Shown here piece by piece: positions 37,213 through 48,237 of a DNA stretch of 64,000 nt. The position numbers and the translations under genes were made by a program. Within the stretch, counting starts at the first letter, position 1. Every line of letters begins with the position of its first letter. The notes under the pieces were generated by a model that searched no databases, had not been told where the DNA came from, and worked only from the letters and a program-made list of their open reading frames with translations. This DNA is from Macrocybe gigantea (taxonomy: Eukaryota > Basidiomycota > Agaricomycetes > Agaricales > Callistosporiaceae), in NCBI GenBank assembly GCA_011319805.1, contig SJRY01000244.1:124001-188000 (forward strand), given 5' to 3'.

Positions 37213-40200
37213 CTAATCGCGCTCGTCCACTGCGAACTTGACAGAGAATCCTTTCTTCTTTGTTGGAGCGGGTCTGACGTCCTCCGCACGAGGTTCTTTT
37301 GAAGCTTTAGCCTCGCCATCGGGCTCCACCTTCCCATCTTCGCCTCCTCCTCGCCCTTCCTCGTCGCGCCATCGAACGCCGCCCTTCGATCAAAGCCTAT
37401 AACGAGCACGTCAGACGCGGCTCTGATCGCAAGTCCCACCGGCTTGGGCCCAAACTCCTCCAACGACGGCGCTCTGAATCTGATTCCGCGCTCCGAATCG
37501 CTCTCTTGCTCCTCGGCGCTGCTGGCGACGGAAGCGGAAGCACTGGTGTTGTCGTCGTCGTTATCGTCGTGAGAGCGACGAGAGTCGGGCGTAGACGTAG
37601 ATCGATCGGGGATGCCGTCCACCAGGTGGGAGGAAGCGTCAGCAGGCTCGGCGAGCTTGGGCGTGCTGCCACCTCGCCGTAGCATCTTCTTCTCCCTCAG
37701 CCGCTCGAGGCTCCTGGTCCGCTCCGCCATCCACTCGGCCTCGTCCTCGCTCGACATGAACCCGAAGGAGGACGAAGACTGGCGATGCACCTGCTTTGCG
37801 AGCTGGTCGCCCGCGTCGATGCTCCTCATGGTGCCGATGCCGCTGGCTCAGGCTTGTACGAGCCCCTGGACGTCACGGAGACGAAGGGTCGCCGGCGGTG
37901 CGTCGTCCATAGGCTCGCCATGCCAAACTCGGTGAGGCTGTTCCGCCGCTTGGCGCGCTCGTGGTCGTCATACTCCGTTTCCGTGGCTGTTACTGTGACT
38001 ACAGGCACGCGTGCCCTTGCCGACGAAGGAGATCTCTGCAGAGCCTGTGCGGATTTGATCTTGGCTGGTAGTGTCGCGGGCGCTGGGGCCGGGGTGGACT
38101 GCGAGTCCTTCCGGCGCGAAAACCGAGAGTCGAGGAGGGCAGCGGGGAAAGCGCTCGTGGGAGACGCTTTAGTTCATTTTGGGACCGCAGAACGGAAGAT
38201 GTCTGCTTGTCCTGGAGCGAGGAAGATAGGATTGGCGACTTGAACAGTGGCAGGGGCGGAGGTTTGACGCCCGCGGCACGCAGGACGTCGCGCACCGGTG
38301 CATGTCCCTTTGGATTTTGCATCCTATGAGCATATGTGCATATCAAGCTGCGTTTTAAATAAAATCCTCATTAGTGCATGATCTCAAAAACGAGAGCGCA
38401 CACTGACCCAGGACCAAGGACAAATTCTCCGCCCAACTGCGCAATGTCGCCGCCTTTCTCCCACACCGGCATGCCCATCTTCAACGCCCGCACAACAACC
38501 ATCGCGATGCCGCTCAAAAGGCCATGACGCACATAGCTCTCTCCCTCCGTGATCCGGCCTTCGCCCTCAGATCTCACGTCCGCCTTTCCTGTATCACAAG
38601 AAGAATCATGCGCCAGCGAGCTGGAAGAAGCGCATTGCGCGGCGTGCTCCACGTTCGTGGGGCCATCCTTGCCCATGCCTAGTGCAGTGTACACAGCTAG
38701 GCTTGGATCCGTGTACATGCTGAACGGGAAATCGAACATCTGCCGATACTTAGTGATCAGGGTGTGCGAGCCATTGCCGATGACGACCAGCTGAACGCGT
38801 TGTTTCTCTCTCTTGCAGCTCATTTCATCCTCCCCACCTTCCTCCTCCAACGCATCCAGAGCCGCGCGCCTCGACGCGTCCACTTCGTCGTGTACATACA
38901 TCGATTCGGGCTGCGCGAGCTGCACAAGCGAGGACATGTAATCCTGGCAAAACGAGCACCAAAAATGACGGATGAAGATGACAACGGTGCGCTGCGCGGC
39001 AAAGAGCGAGCCGAACGTCATGCGCACGCCGGACTCGGCTATAACGGGTAGCGAGGCGGCGTGCGCGAGCTGCTCGCGCGTCGGTTTAGCCCATTCGGCC
39101 TGGACGATGTGGAGTGGGTGCTCAGACTGAGACTGGTGCTCGTGCCGTTGCGTTAGGGGATGCGAGTGCCCGTTAAGGCTGTGCGGTCCTTTGGGGGCTT
39201 GCAGGCGGTTGTTTGAGAGGAAGGAGAATGCCGAAGGGGACACTTTGTGTCGCTTTTTCCTTCCATCCATCGCACCGTTGTTGTTGCTGTTTTTCTCCGA
39301 AATATGATTACAGGGATTGGCGACGTGAACGAAGGACGAAGATGAATCAGAGTTTGTTCTGTTAGGAGCAGAGACGGCGGAGACAGGAGGGCGTTCAAGT
39401 GCGGCATTTGTCTCTTGTTCCTGGGAGAGAGCGGTGAGCTTTTCAAGTGGGATGGGCGCATCCGAGGAGACAGGGCGCCTGAACTTGAAGAAATGGCGCA
39501 TCTCTGGCTGTCGGTCGAGGCCGTCGTCTACGGAGTGGCAGGGATGATGTCGGCGCCAAGCGCTTCCACCAGCCGTCAGCGGGGACGAAATCAATGCCTT
39601 GTCCGCGATGTGTCTGTGCGTTGCTCCACCAGAGGGAATCCTCCTGTTGGGTGGGGCTGACAGAGTACGCGCGTCGTGCAAGCCACCGAGGTCGCTGCGC
39701 GCCTTCCGCTTCGAGAGAAGGGTGAATTTAGGGAAGCCGTTGGGGAGCGCGGTCGTGGGCCTATGAAGGGGCTCACTGAAATTAAAGCTCAGCTCTGCGA
39801 CAGATGGGATATGTTCTGCATCAGTGCTGCTGCTGTCACTGTTCGTTCTAGTGTCGGTCAGAAGACTGGGGACCGGTGGCGTCTCGAGATGATCAAGATC
39901 TGTTGATGAAGACGCAGCATGCGACTGGAGAGTGGGAAATGCTAGTGGTGAGGAACCCGGGGAGGTGAACTGCGGTACTTGGATAGGTGGAGTTGATTGG
40001 GACCGCCTTCGATAGTGGCTTTGTTGAATGGTGGTAGTGACGTCGAGCGACATCAACACGCCATTGTCTGATACGAGCATGTCAGGAGATGGGACTCTCA
40101 AATGGGACAAGTCGACTGATCGCGTCCTATTGGCCGAGCGGTGATGCTCAAAAGATGCGTAGACGGGCGATCCGGGCGCGGCGATCAACGACACGTTGGA

Positions 40201-40362
40201 AGAGCGATTGCGCAAGACCCACAAGGGCGCAAAAGGATCGTTGGGGTCTGGGGAGGGATAGCGTTTGTCGATATCTATAGTTGGTGGTGGCTTTCGTTTT
40301 ATTCGCGGAGATTGTGCAGCAGGCAACGCCGACCCTGCTCGCGATGCTACTATGATGGTCAT
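37213..40362 (-). CDS. PRXL2/AAED1-like thioredoxin-fold protein inside a long disordered chain
   Basis: Start at 40362 (MTIIVASRAGSALPA). About 430 residues of Ser/Pro/His-rich disordered sequence precede an AhpC/TSA_2-type domain: SLPVIAESGVRMTFGSLFAA, then VVIFIRHFWCSFCQDYMSSL (C-x-x-C near residues 470-473), VVIGNGSHTLITKYRQMFDF, YTDPSLAVYTALGMG and QLGGEFVLGPG. An intron (38348-38407, branch CTAAT) joins FVLGPG to LICTYAHRMQNPKGHAPVRD, then VLRAAGV, the normal end of this fold. The apparently separate downstream frame is therefore the same gene. A further roughly 320-residue polar tail follows with SAFPAALLDSRFSRRKDSQS, WMAERTRSLERLREKKMLRR and, after a 56-nt intron (37384-37439), GGVRWRDEEGRGGG ... 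FSVKFAVDERD. Single-base losses are inferred near 38170 and 37845. Probably redox-active, role unknown. Confidence 0.72.
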
Positions 40363-41480
40363 CTCTTGATATGGTTAAAATAAAGAAAAAAACAAGAAGA
40401 ATCGGTGTAGGGCGACTAGAAGAGCAGCAGTTGGCGTTGCAAGGAGGGAATGGAGACCTGGACCCGCAAAGCAAAGGTGGTCGTGAACGAAGGCGAACGG
40501 TCTGAGGATGAAACGAGGAAGGAACGTCCTGCGAAGCAGATAAGGCTGCGAATCAGCGATTATAATCCACGTTGGCAACGCGTATCGGGCGTGGAGGGGC
40601 GACGATGGGAGAAAGAGGGGAAAACAAGGGCGTCAGCCGTCGGACATGAGGAGAGCAGGAGGTTTTTGAGAAGAGCATGCATGAGGCTGCCCCGTTCGAT
40701 CATTCAACACCCCAAACTCCGTTCCCTCCATTCATTTTTGCGGCCTCCTCCGTTCTTCATCGTCCATTCTAGAAATCTGAGTACACCGACAGTCCGACTA
40801 TGAGACGTACAAAACAGCCTCATCTCGAACGGATCCTCGCAACCCGCACAACGACCGAAGTCTATCAACTTTGCGACGCCGCCACCACGTTTTCTTTACA
40901 TCAAAAGAAACGGACAACGCTGTCATCGTCTTTGCTTCTTAACCTTTTCTGTCTCAATACAAAACCACGAGTCAGTGCGTAGTCACTATTTCCGGCCTGT
41001 GATTGACTTACAGCTTTTACGGCTGCTGTCTTCGACAGCTGATGGTTTGGTCCAAGTTTCAGTGGCACTTTTCCTCATCTGGAAAACATGCTTGAGCTGC
41101 TCCTCTCATGTCGTTGGTACCTCTTCGGAACGAAGAAACGAGAAGAGAGCCTGACATCCACAAAGCCGTTATTTTCCTGCATTGCACGCATCAGGCCATT
41201 AGAAAATTTCCCCTTCAGTGCAATGCTACCAGACATAACATAATTATTTTGTCAGGAATTGCGTGTTCAAGAAGGTCAATGAGCTCCGCTGAGCAGGTTT
41301 CAGTGAAGTTTTGGTGAGCAGCAAGAAGTTCCTGATCATGAACTAAAGCCCTTCTTGATAGTCACTGATTGGGCTGGCTGTAGTCTCGTACCCAGCCGTT
41401 CTGGAGCCTTCCATTTTGGGCCAGAAATCAGCAGCGGAGTTGAAAAAACGTGAATGTTCCTGATACAGGTCCGGCTCCAG

Positions 41481-41523
41481 AACGTCTGGTGCAATTGAGC
41501 CGTGAAAAGCACCCTAGTGTCAC
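41481..41523 (+). repeat. left terminal inverted repeat of the 700-bp segment
   Basis: 43 nt, matching the reverse complement of 42138-42180 at 41 positions. Confidence 0.8.
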
Positions 41524-41629
41524 AATCACGCATTATGATGTAATATTTTCCTTATGTAGCTACCAATGTCACGATTTTTTTCTGACGCGTCTGACGCGTG
41601 CTACTCATCCTCGCGCCTGCGCTTTTCCT

Positions 41630-41887
41630 ATGGCTCCGGAGCCTGACGAGAAGTGCAGGCTGCGCCATCAAATTCTCCGCGAAAGGTCACAGAACAACTT
41701 GCAACAGGCCTGGGAGGCCCGTGAAGGTTATGACAGCACCATTGTCAGAGACACTATGTCCCAGCAATTCGAAGCACTGTCTGGACACCCACCCTTCGGA
41801 TGGCAACTGGAGGTTGCAGAGCACGTTGGGCTCCTCGTATCCTGCTGGCTTGTGTGCACGCCTCATCCCCCCAGCTTAATGCATTGA
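41630..41887 (+). pseudogene. fragment resembling the N-terminus of a RecQ-like DNA helicase
   Basis: The frame from ATG at 41630 contains SQQFEALSGHPPFGWQLEVAEH, resembling the start of the dispersed RecQ/Sgs1-like helicases of basidiomycetes (F-x(5)-G-x-x-P-x-x-W-Q-x-x-V-A-E). The expected Walker A segment (AGTGAGKT-like) is absent: the frame turns to unrelated sequence and stops at 41887. It is a truncated remnant. The similarity is judged from memory of the family pattern, so confidence is limited. Confidence 0.4.
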
Positions 41888-42137
41888 GAAAACCGGCAAG
41901 CGTTATTCCTGCTGAGTCAAGAGAGCTCAGGATGTAATGGACTTGATGGAGACAGTGATGATTGGTTGCTTTGTGTGGGGATTCTTCGAATACATCTGAC
42001 TCAACCCTGGCAGCAGACAATTCAGTGACGAACGACTCGTCGTCTTCGTTCGTGGACCATTCTTCTCTGTCTGATTCCATAGGGTGCGCGATAAGATAAG
42101 GCAGGATTGATTACATTAGCGTAACGAAGGGAGTGAC

Positions 42138-42180
42138 GTGACATTAGGGTGCTTTTTACGGCTCAATTGCACCAGACGTT
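42138..42180 (-). repeat. right terminal inverted repeat of the 700-bp segment
   Basis: 43 nt, matching the reverse complement of 41481-41523 at 41 positions. Confidence 0.8.
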
Positions 42181-42701
42181 ATAGGCGAGGTCGTGTCGCA
42201 AAAGTTGAACAACTTTTGAAACTCCGACGCTCAAAACTCGCCGAAAACGGAAGGGCACGAGACTAGGCTGGCTGGATTCTACCCCTAGATCGTCCGGTAA
42301 TTTTTTCACATTTTTAACATAGATATATTGACGCCTCTGTTATGAAAAATGTTTAAAACATGTAAAAAAAACATGTGAAATACTATGTATTTTTTAACAT
42401 CCTGGTTTTTAACCCAGCACTACTGGGAAGGTTTATCCACAGATTCCACACTGCAAGACCTGCTATTACATAGCGGGAATTTCACGCGTGCTCCGTTGTT
42501 GGAGAACCCTCCACATCTACGTCAGGAACAGGGAATAGAGGAACGAATAGCACGTACTGCCTGTCATTTTGGCATACATTCGGCAAGCTCTGAATCAAGG
42601 AAGTCACTGTCAGATGCTCGTGGGAGACAAATGTGTCCGATAATCGATAATCGCCCATCAACGCTATTCGGACAGACATTCTCCTTGCTTAACTTACCAG
42701 C

Positions 42702-43990
42702 ATGAGCCAACCTCAAGACCAGAAAAAGGTGAGAGTAACAGGCATATGGGTCGACCTCCGTACGACCATTGGAGGCCCCACGAAAACCGGCGCTGCTACA
42801 GTGAATCAGATCATGAGAAAGTTGACACGGGACGTCGTCAGCAAGGTCAACGACGAGTTCTCGTTTACGCCGCCACTGAATTGGGAGGAAATGGCGGTTC
42901 AGTGCTTTCCAACGGGTGAGTGACCCTGCTCTGCTCGTTTTTTTCTCCTGATCCTCAATCATCATGCCAGCGGCCAAGCCTGAGGACAAGATCTCTGTCC
43001 TCGCTGACATTGGTCTCATCACCCTCGTCCAACCAGGTCCACATGCCGCCAGAGTGAAGAATCATTTCAATAAATTGAAAGAGGAGCATCAGGAGCTTGA
43101 AAAGCAGAACTTGCAGCTCTCCGAAGCACTTGCTGATGCCCAGAATGCTGGTAACAGCCCCGGAGCCGTGAAAGGTGCGTCACAGGTCAGCGGTCGTAGG
43201 AGCTTTGTTTAATGCAGTCGTGGGTAGAAACGGGGGAGGAGCATGACTCAGTAAAGGATATTCATGGCCTTTTGGGAGCCATCGAGGACCTGCGAATGAT
43301 TGTAGGACAACAACAGGCCGAACTGGCATCGCAGAAGGACTCTCTTGCGAAGGAAAGGTCCGAACGAAAAGCGGAGGTGGCGCAGCTGGAAAAGAAGGCA
43401 GAACTACAAGGAGCACAGCTCGAGGAACAGGCGAAGAAAATCGAGAAGCAGGAGAGAGCGCTGAGGGAGGAAGAGAAACAACGCCAACAGGGCATCAACA
43501 CTATCACCGAGGTGCGAGCTCATCCGAACTCCCTGACATCCCACTAATGGTCCTCGTTGCTTCTTAGCTCACTGTCAAGTTGATACCTCTCCATCTTCGC
43601 GTCCTGCTGGACCTCTCTCACGAGAAAGTCCTCAAGCTCATGAATGTCGACTCCTGGAATGACTTGTGCAGCAAACATGACGTGCAACAGCTGACGGACA
43701 TGATTGTGCTGGCGCTTGCACAGTCAAACAGCAAGCACCGTCTCCCTCGAGATACGGTTGAATTCCTTTGCTCTTTCAACAACATCCGCCGGGAAGGAAA
43801 TCGCAGCGCGCACACGGCTTCCGAGCTTGAGATCAGGACGGCGGTTATGAGCAAGCAGATTGAATCGCAGGACCGTCGTTTCCTGACGCAGTGCTTTGCA
43901 TTCATTTACGAACGGGAGGTGGATGTAAGCCCTGCTTTTCCTCTGCTCTTCGAAGATACAGTTGACACCATTTTGAAGGCTGAACTTTAG
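42702..43990 (+). CDS. coiled-coil protein of unknown function
   Basis: Four exons with clean splice joins (introns about 42916-42970, 43175-43215 and 43512-43567). The N-terminal part reads KVRVTGIWVDLRTTIGGPTK ... FSFTPPLNWEEMAVQCFPT. A long coiled coil follows (VKNHFNKLKEEHQELEKQNL; SQKDSLAKERSERKAEVAQL; QLEEQAKKIEKQERALREEE). The C-terminal globular region contains LHLRVLLDLSHEKVLKLMNV, DMIVLALAQSNSKHRLP and FNNIRREGNRSAHTA. No family name is recognised. About 380 residues, no signal or membrane segment. It lies just left of the nested transposon and appears to be an intact host gene, or possibly one linked to the adjacent repeats. Confidence 0.65.
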
Positions 43991-44197
43991 ACCCCATGCA
44001 CGATATCATTCCCTTTGTTTCATCTCATGTATCAAATCAAATTGACAACACAGTATGTACGCTATAATATGCAAAAATACCATCACGCAGCTCTTGACAT
44101 TCCTGCATCCATGTGTTTTGGTTCATGATCCCATCTCACGCGAATTGATTTGTTTCAGCTAGCACTTGGTCCCATTAGAGCGTATTTGCAGCCCATA

Positions 44198-44222
44198 CAG
44201 TGATCTGGCGGTCCTTGACACA
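44198..44222 (+). repeat. left terminal inverted repeat of the Pogo-like element
   Basis: 25 bp, exact reverse complement of 53631-53655; preceded by TA. Confidence 0.93.
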
Positions 44223-44224
44223 CC

Positions 44225-44240
44225 ATCACTCCTTGACACA
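44225..44240 (+). repeat. left subterminal repeat of the Pogo-like element
   Basis: ATCACTCCTTGACACA, the reverse complement of 53445-53460. It repeats the CCTTGACACA core of the terminal repeat 18 bases further in, so it is a likely second transposase-binding site. Confidence 0.7.
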
Positions 44241-46103
44241 GTGAATTCTTTTGTGCTCAGATCTTGCTGTATCCCTTAGTTACTTTGCACAAAGCAAGCT
44301 GCTTGTATAGCCAACAAGAATAAAAAATCCCAGTCCTTGTTGTTGCCGTAGAGATGTACAGTGGATTGATTTATAGCAAAATACCCATATTTGGGACTTA
44401 AGCAACTTTTGAAAAATGAAATGTTGGTAAACTCCAACGAGACATTAGCCTTGGATTATTTTTATCAGGAAGTATACTATATAAGCTTTGAGTTGCACAT
44501 TTTTTGATGCTAATTGATCATAAAATGGTGGAGAAATAATTCCCTTAAACTGTGGACACCAGAAACGTGACATGCTGACCAAATGCCCTGGGCGCCATCT
44601 GTCAAGCGTGTCGATAGCGCATCATTTCCACCAATTCTCTGGCTCAAACTTCCCTTCTTTGATTGATTTTCATGGTCGGCCGTCCCCTTTCGGAACAAGT
44701 CAAGAAGCAAAAGAAGAGACGCGCGGAAAACGCGAAATACCAGGCAGCTGTCGAGGAGTACCAAGCTGAGCAAGAGAAGCCTAAAGACCAAAGACGTGGC
44801 CTCCGTCCCATTGCTGCCAAGCATGACGTGAATTTCAAAACACTCTCGAGGCTGGCACAAGGAGGTGCATCGATGAGCGCATTTAACGCGTCAAAAAGAA
44901 AGTTGGGCCCTGCAGAAGAACGCGTTCTCGTCGATTTCATCAAGGTATCTGCCGATCGTGGGTTTCCACTTGATCATAAATCCATTGAGCGGCATGCGAA
45001 CGCGATCATTGCCAAACGGGGACGCAATGACGAACCTGTCAGGGTGGCATGGGTAGGAAGATTCCTGAATCGTCATTACGACGAACTTCAAATGCATTGG
45101 GCCAGTCCTTTGGCCAGCGAGAGGGCTCGCGCCCTCAATCCCGAGGCTGTAACAGCCTGGTTTGACCTTGTGGAGGAGTTAGTAGTGAAAAAAGAAATCA
45201 GGCCAGAGAACATCTACGCAATGGATGAGAGTGGGTTTACGCCAGCTGGATCAGGAGTGGAACGTGTCGTTGGATACAGGGGAGTGAAGATCCAGCATAA
45301 AGTTGGCAGCGCGAATCGAGAGAATGTGACTGCCTTGGTCACAATCTGTGCGGATGGTACGACACTCCATCCAAGCATCATTTTCAAAGGAAAGAATTTC
45401 ATGAAGAAATGGGGAGAAGATAACGTTGCCAATGCATCGTAAGTAGATCTTCGATTGAAGGAAGCAGGGATGACTCACTGGATCCTTAAAGAATTTGCAT
45501 TTCCGAAAATGGCTGGACGGACGGCGAACTTGCGCTGTTGTGGATGACAAAAGACTTTGATCCTGCGACACGTAAAAAGGCTGTGGGGGAAACATGTATT
45601 CTCTTCATGGATGGGCATGGCTCGCATTACATGGCTGACCTGTTGGAATACTGCAAGAACAATAACATCGAGATTCTGGCCTACCCACCTCATTGCACGC
45701 ATGCTCTCCAAGGCCTTGATGTTGTCTGCTTTGCTCAGATGAAAGAAAACTGGAAAGAAGAAGTGGCGGAGCATGAGAACAATACAGGAAGAGGAGTAAA
45801 CAAAGAAGACTTCTGCTGCGTCTTTGGCAAAGCCTTCCTTCGCACCTTCACCCCTGCAATTGTCAAGTCTGCATTCGAAAAGACTGGCATCCATCCTTTT
45901 GACCGTAACGTTATCAAGTCTGATCAGATGAAGCCGAGCGAAGCCACGTCAATGCATGGATCCTTTCCCTTGATGCAGTCAAGCCCGACTCGTGCTGTCA
46001 TGGCAGCATTTCATGATTACAGTTTCACACACAAAGGATTGTATCCTGACTCACCTGTTAATGTCCCCAAACAATCTCCCGGTTGCTTCGATCACATGCC
46101 TAT

Positions 46104-46422
46104 TGTTACAGACGCCGCCCAAAAGGACTATTCAATTTCTTATCTTATCTCTCCCCCATCCCTTATCCCCTATCACACTGCGCAGTGCGCAGCCATCGAG
46201 TCATTCCACTTCCCTAGTCACTCCGAGTCATCTCCTCCTTAGTCTTATTCATCCGCAGTCCACAGCATTTGCGCAGTTCGTGGTCCGTGCTCGAGTACTG
46301 TAACGTATATAAGGATTCCCAGATGTACCAGTAGCGCTAGGCTTAATATTCCATTTGCCATCGTCTTAAACCACTCTCGCACTCAGTCTGCCCGAGTCCT
46401 TTAAGATTCGTCTAGCCTAACA
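46104..46422 (+). repeat. 5' LTR
   Basis: 319 bp, TG...CA ends. It contains a TATA element (TATATAA, 46306-46312) and a predicted transcription start near 46339, so U3 is about 235 bp. Confidence 0.95.
46306..46312 (+). promoter_or_regulatory. LTR TATA box
   Basis: TATATAA, 33 bases before the AGGCTTAATAT sequence at 46339 that is predicted to be the 5' end of the transcript. Confidence 0.65.
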
Positions 46423-46424
46423 AG

Positions 46425-46435
46425 ATATTAAGCCT
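46425..46435 (+). promoter_or_regulatory. self-complementary primer-binding site
   Basis: ATATTAAGCCT, two bases after the 5' LTR, where a tRNA primer-binding site would lie. It is an exact 11-nt complement of AGGCTTAATAT at 46339-46349, the predicted transcript 5' end. This is the arrangement of Tf1/sushi-type self-priming elements. Confidence 0.72.
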
Positions 46436-46576
46436 CGTCGAGACTCGCTCAGACTCATACACACCACGTCACGCTTTATCAAAGACCTGATCAACATTCG
46501 ACGACAAGCGGTCGCCGACCCAGCGAACACTAGCACGAGCGACAAGAACACCTGGCTCAGAGAAGTAGATCACACA

Positions 46577-48224
46577 TTGCAGTCCACGCCATTCGCAGAG
46601 ACAGTCCACGCCAACTGCAGAGACACTAGCAATTCAAACAAACGAAAGAGGGAACGTACGCCTACACCAAGTAGCGACGAAGAAGAACAGGCATTCCTGA
46701 GAGAGTTTGCCTTTACCACTGCAGACGAACCCACTGAGATCTTCAGTGACGGAGCAGCACAGCTCATTACAGAACTCTTACTAGAAGGAGAATACGGGAT
46801 AAGCCTAGAAGAGCTGTGGTCAGACCAGAATCTTCCTGCCGAAGAAGAGGACGAACCGATCCGCAAGAAAACAAGAGAGGAACGAACACAAGCCCGAAAC
46901 TTCAGACAACAGCAGATTGAAAACTACAATCGCCGGGTACAAGAAGAGGACATACTAATACAGAGAGGACACGACGCACAGAGCGTACGACAGAATCAAC
47001 GAGAGCGACACCAAAGTCAGGGGCACATAGGAACGAAATTTACCAAACCCCTTCAGAAGACCGACTCGCCGAAGTACAGCATAAGAAGGAAATCACACCA
47101 CCGTGGCGAAAGTAAGCGACAGCGACTGGAACAAATACTATCGGTAGAGGGAGCGAAAGAGACTACCAAAGACAGATGGACCAACTGCCGCAGAGTGGGC
47201 TGATTTTGAACAGGCCTATAGAATCGCAGGAATCGACCTAGATTACTGGAAAGAACAGAGAGAAGAACGAAGACAAAAGCAGATTCAAGAACAGCAGATC
47301 CAAGCACAACAGTCCCAAGTACAGGAAGACCAAGACCAAGACAACGACGAAGAGATTCCGCAGACAATGACGACAGAATACAAGGGAATTATCGCCGATC
47401 CGAAATCCTTCACAGGAGATCGAACAGCTTTCGACATTTGGTGGAGGAAGATGAAACTCTACATAACCGCACATGGAGACCTCACCGATGTACAGAAGAT
47501 TGGAGCAGTACTATCCAGGATGACCGACGGACCAGGAGCCCACTGGGTGTCAAAGAAAATTGACACTACGACTAATCAAAGCACATGGGCTGATTTCGTA
47601 ACCGAAATAGAAACACGATTCAGCAATGTCATGTCACCGTCGCAAGCAGGAAGCAAATTATTCAACATCAGACAGGGAAACCGACCCATTGACGAATTCC
47701 TAGATGAATTCGTAGACCTCGCGGGAAAAGCGGGAATGACAGGAACAGCACCTCGCTTCCTACTCGAGAAGAGTTTAAACCAGAGGACAGCAGAAGCCGT
47801 ACACTCGATCTCTGTACTCCCAACAGATGAAGACGAATATATCAAGACAGTTCGAGCGATCGGGCGAAACATTGATGAACATAGGAATGTAATGAGGGGA
47901 GAGTTCACAAACAACCAACGCAAACCCGGGAACTCGAGCCGAGGAGCAGGACAGGCCATGGAGGTCGACAAAGTACGAAGCAACAATTGCTTCAATTGCA
48001 ATAAGCCAGGACACCTTTCACGAAACTGTCCGGAACCACGGAAAGGAGCAGCAAACGTCACATGTTTCAATTGCGGCTTGAAAGGACACTATGCACGAAA
48101 CTGCAAGAAGAAGAAGAAGGGAAAATCCCGAGTCAGAGAAGTAAAAGAAGAAGGAGAAGAAGACGAAGAAGACAAGGATGAAGAAAGCTCTGACAAAGAG
48201 GGTTTTGTCGAAGGGTCCGACTAA
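46577..48224 (+). CDS. gag: gag of the Gypsy element
   Basis: Structural protein. Upstream frame (46577-47203, open back to about 46421 but without an ATG): acidic and Gln/Arg-rich, e.g. EEEQAFLREFAFTTADEPTE. The main frame (47148-48224) has WADFEQAYRIAGIDLDYWKE, the capsid-like region FDIWWRKMKLYITAHGDLTD ... FLDEFVDLAGKAGMTGTAPR, and two CCHC zinc knuckles, CFNCNKPGHLSRNC (about 47989-48030) and CFNCGLKGHYARNC (about 48064-48105). A Lys run and an acidic tail follow. The two frames are joined only by a one-base shift near 47150-47180, probably another lost base. The first ATG of the second frame is at 47367. Confidence 0.8.
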
Positions 48225-48237
48225 GAGGTGCTAAATC

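Larger units (their letters stand above)
41481..42180. mobile_element. 700-bp segment with 43-bp terminal inverted repeats (MITE-like or captured fragment)
   Basis: The left arm 41481-41523 begins AACGTCTGGTGCAATTGAGC. The right arm 42138-42180 is its reverse complement with two mismatches, both G/A differences. Similarity stops sharply at both outer and inner edges of the arms. No clear target-site duplication is visible next to the arms. The interior contains a RecQ-like helicase fragment and no transposase. Confidence 0.6.
40363..42701. other. gene-poor region containing an inverted-repeat element
   Basis: About 2.3 kb. 40363-41480 shows nothing convincing. 41481-42180 is bounded by 43-bp inverted repeats and holds a helicase-like fragment (listed separately). 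42202-42219 is a short palindrome (AAAAGTTG-AA-CAACTTTT), and 42300-42405 is AT-rich with repeated ACATGT. Confidence 0.45.

Noticed and set aside
37173..37829. Another single-base frame break near 37380-37440 in the PRXL2-like gene tail
   Set aside because: A 56-nt intron (37384-37439) with a CTGAC branch motif joins PKP to GGVRWRDEEGRG in frame, so no error needs to be assumed here.
37999..38346. A separate small gene starting MICTYAHRMQNPKG
   Set aside because: A 60-nt intron with branch CTAAT connects it to FVLGPG of the upstream exon and completes the thioredoxin-fold domain, so it is an exon of the same gene.
46423..46440. Conventional tRNA primer-binding site
   Set aside because: The sequence after the LTR does not begin with TGG, as tRNA-primed elements do, while a perfect self-complement is present.
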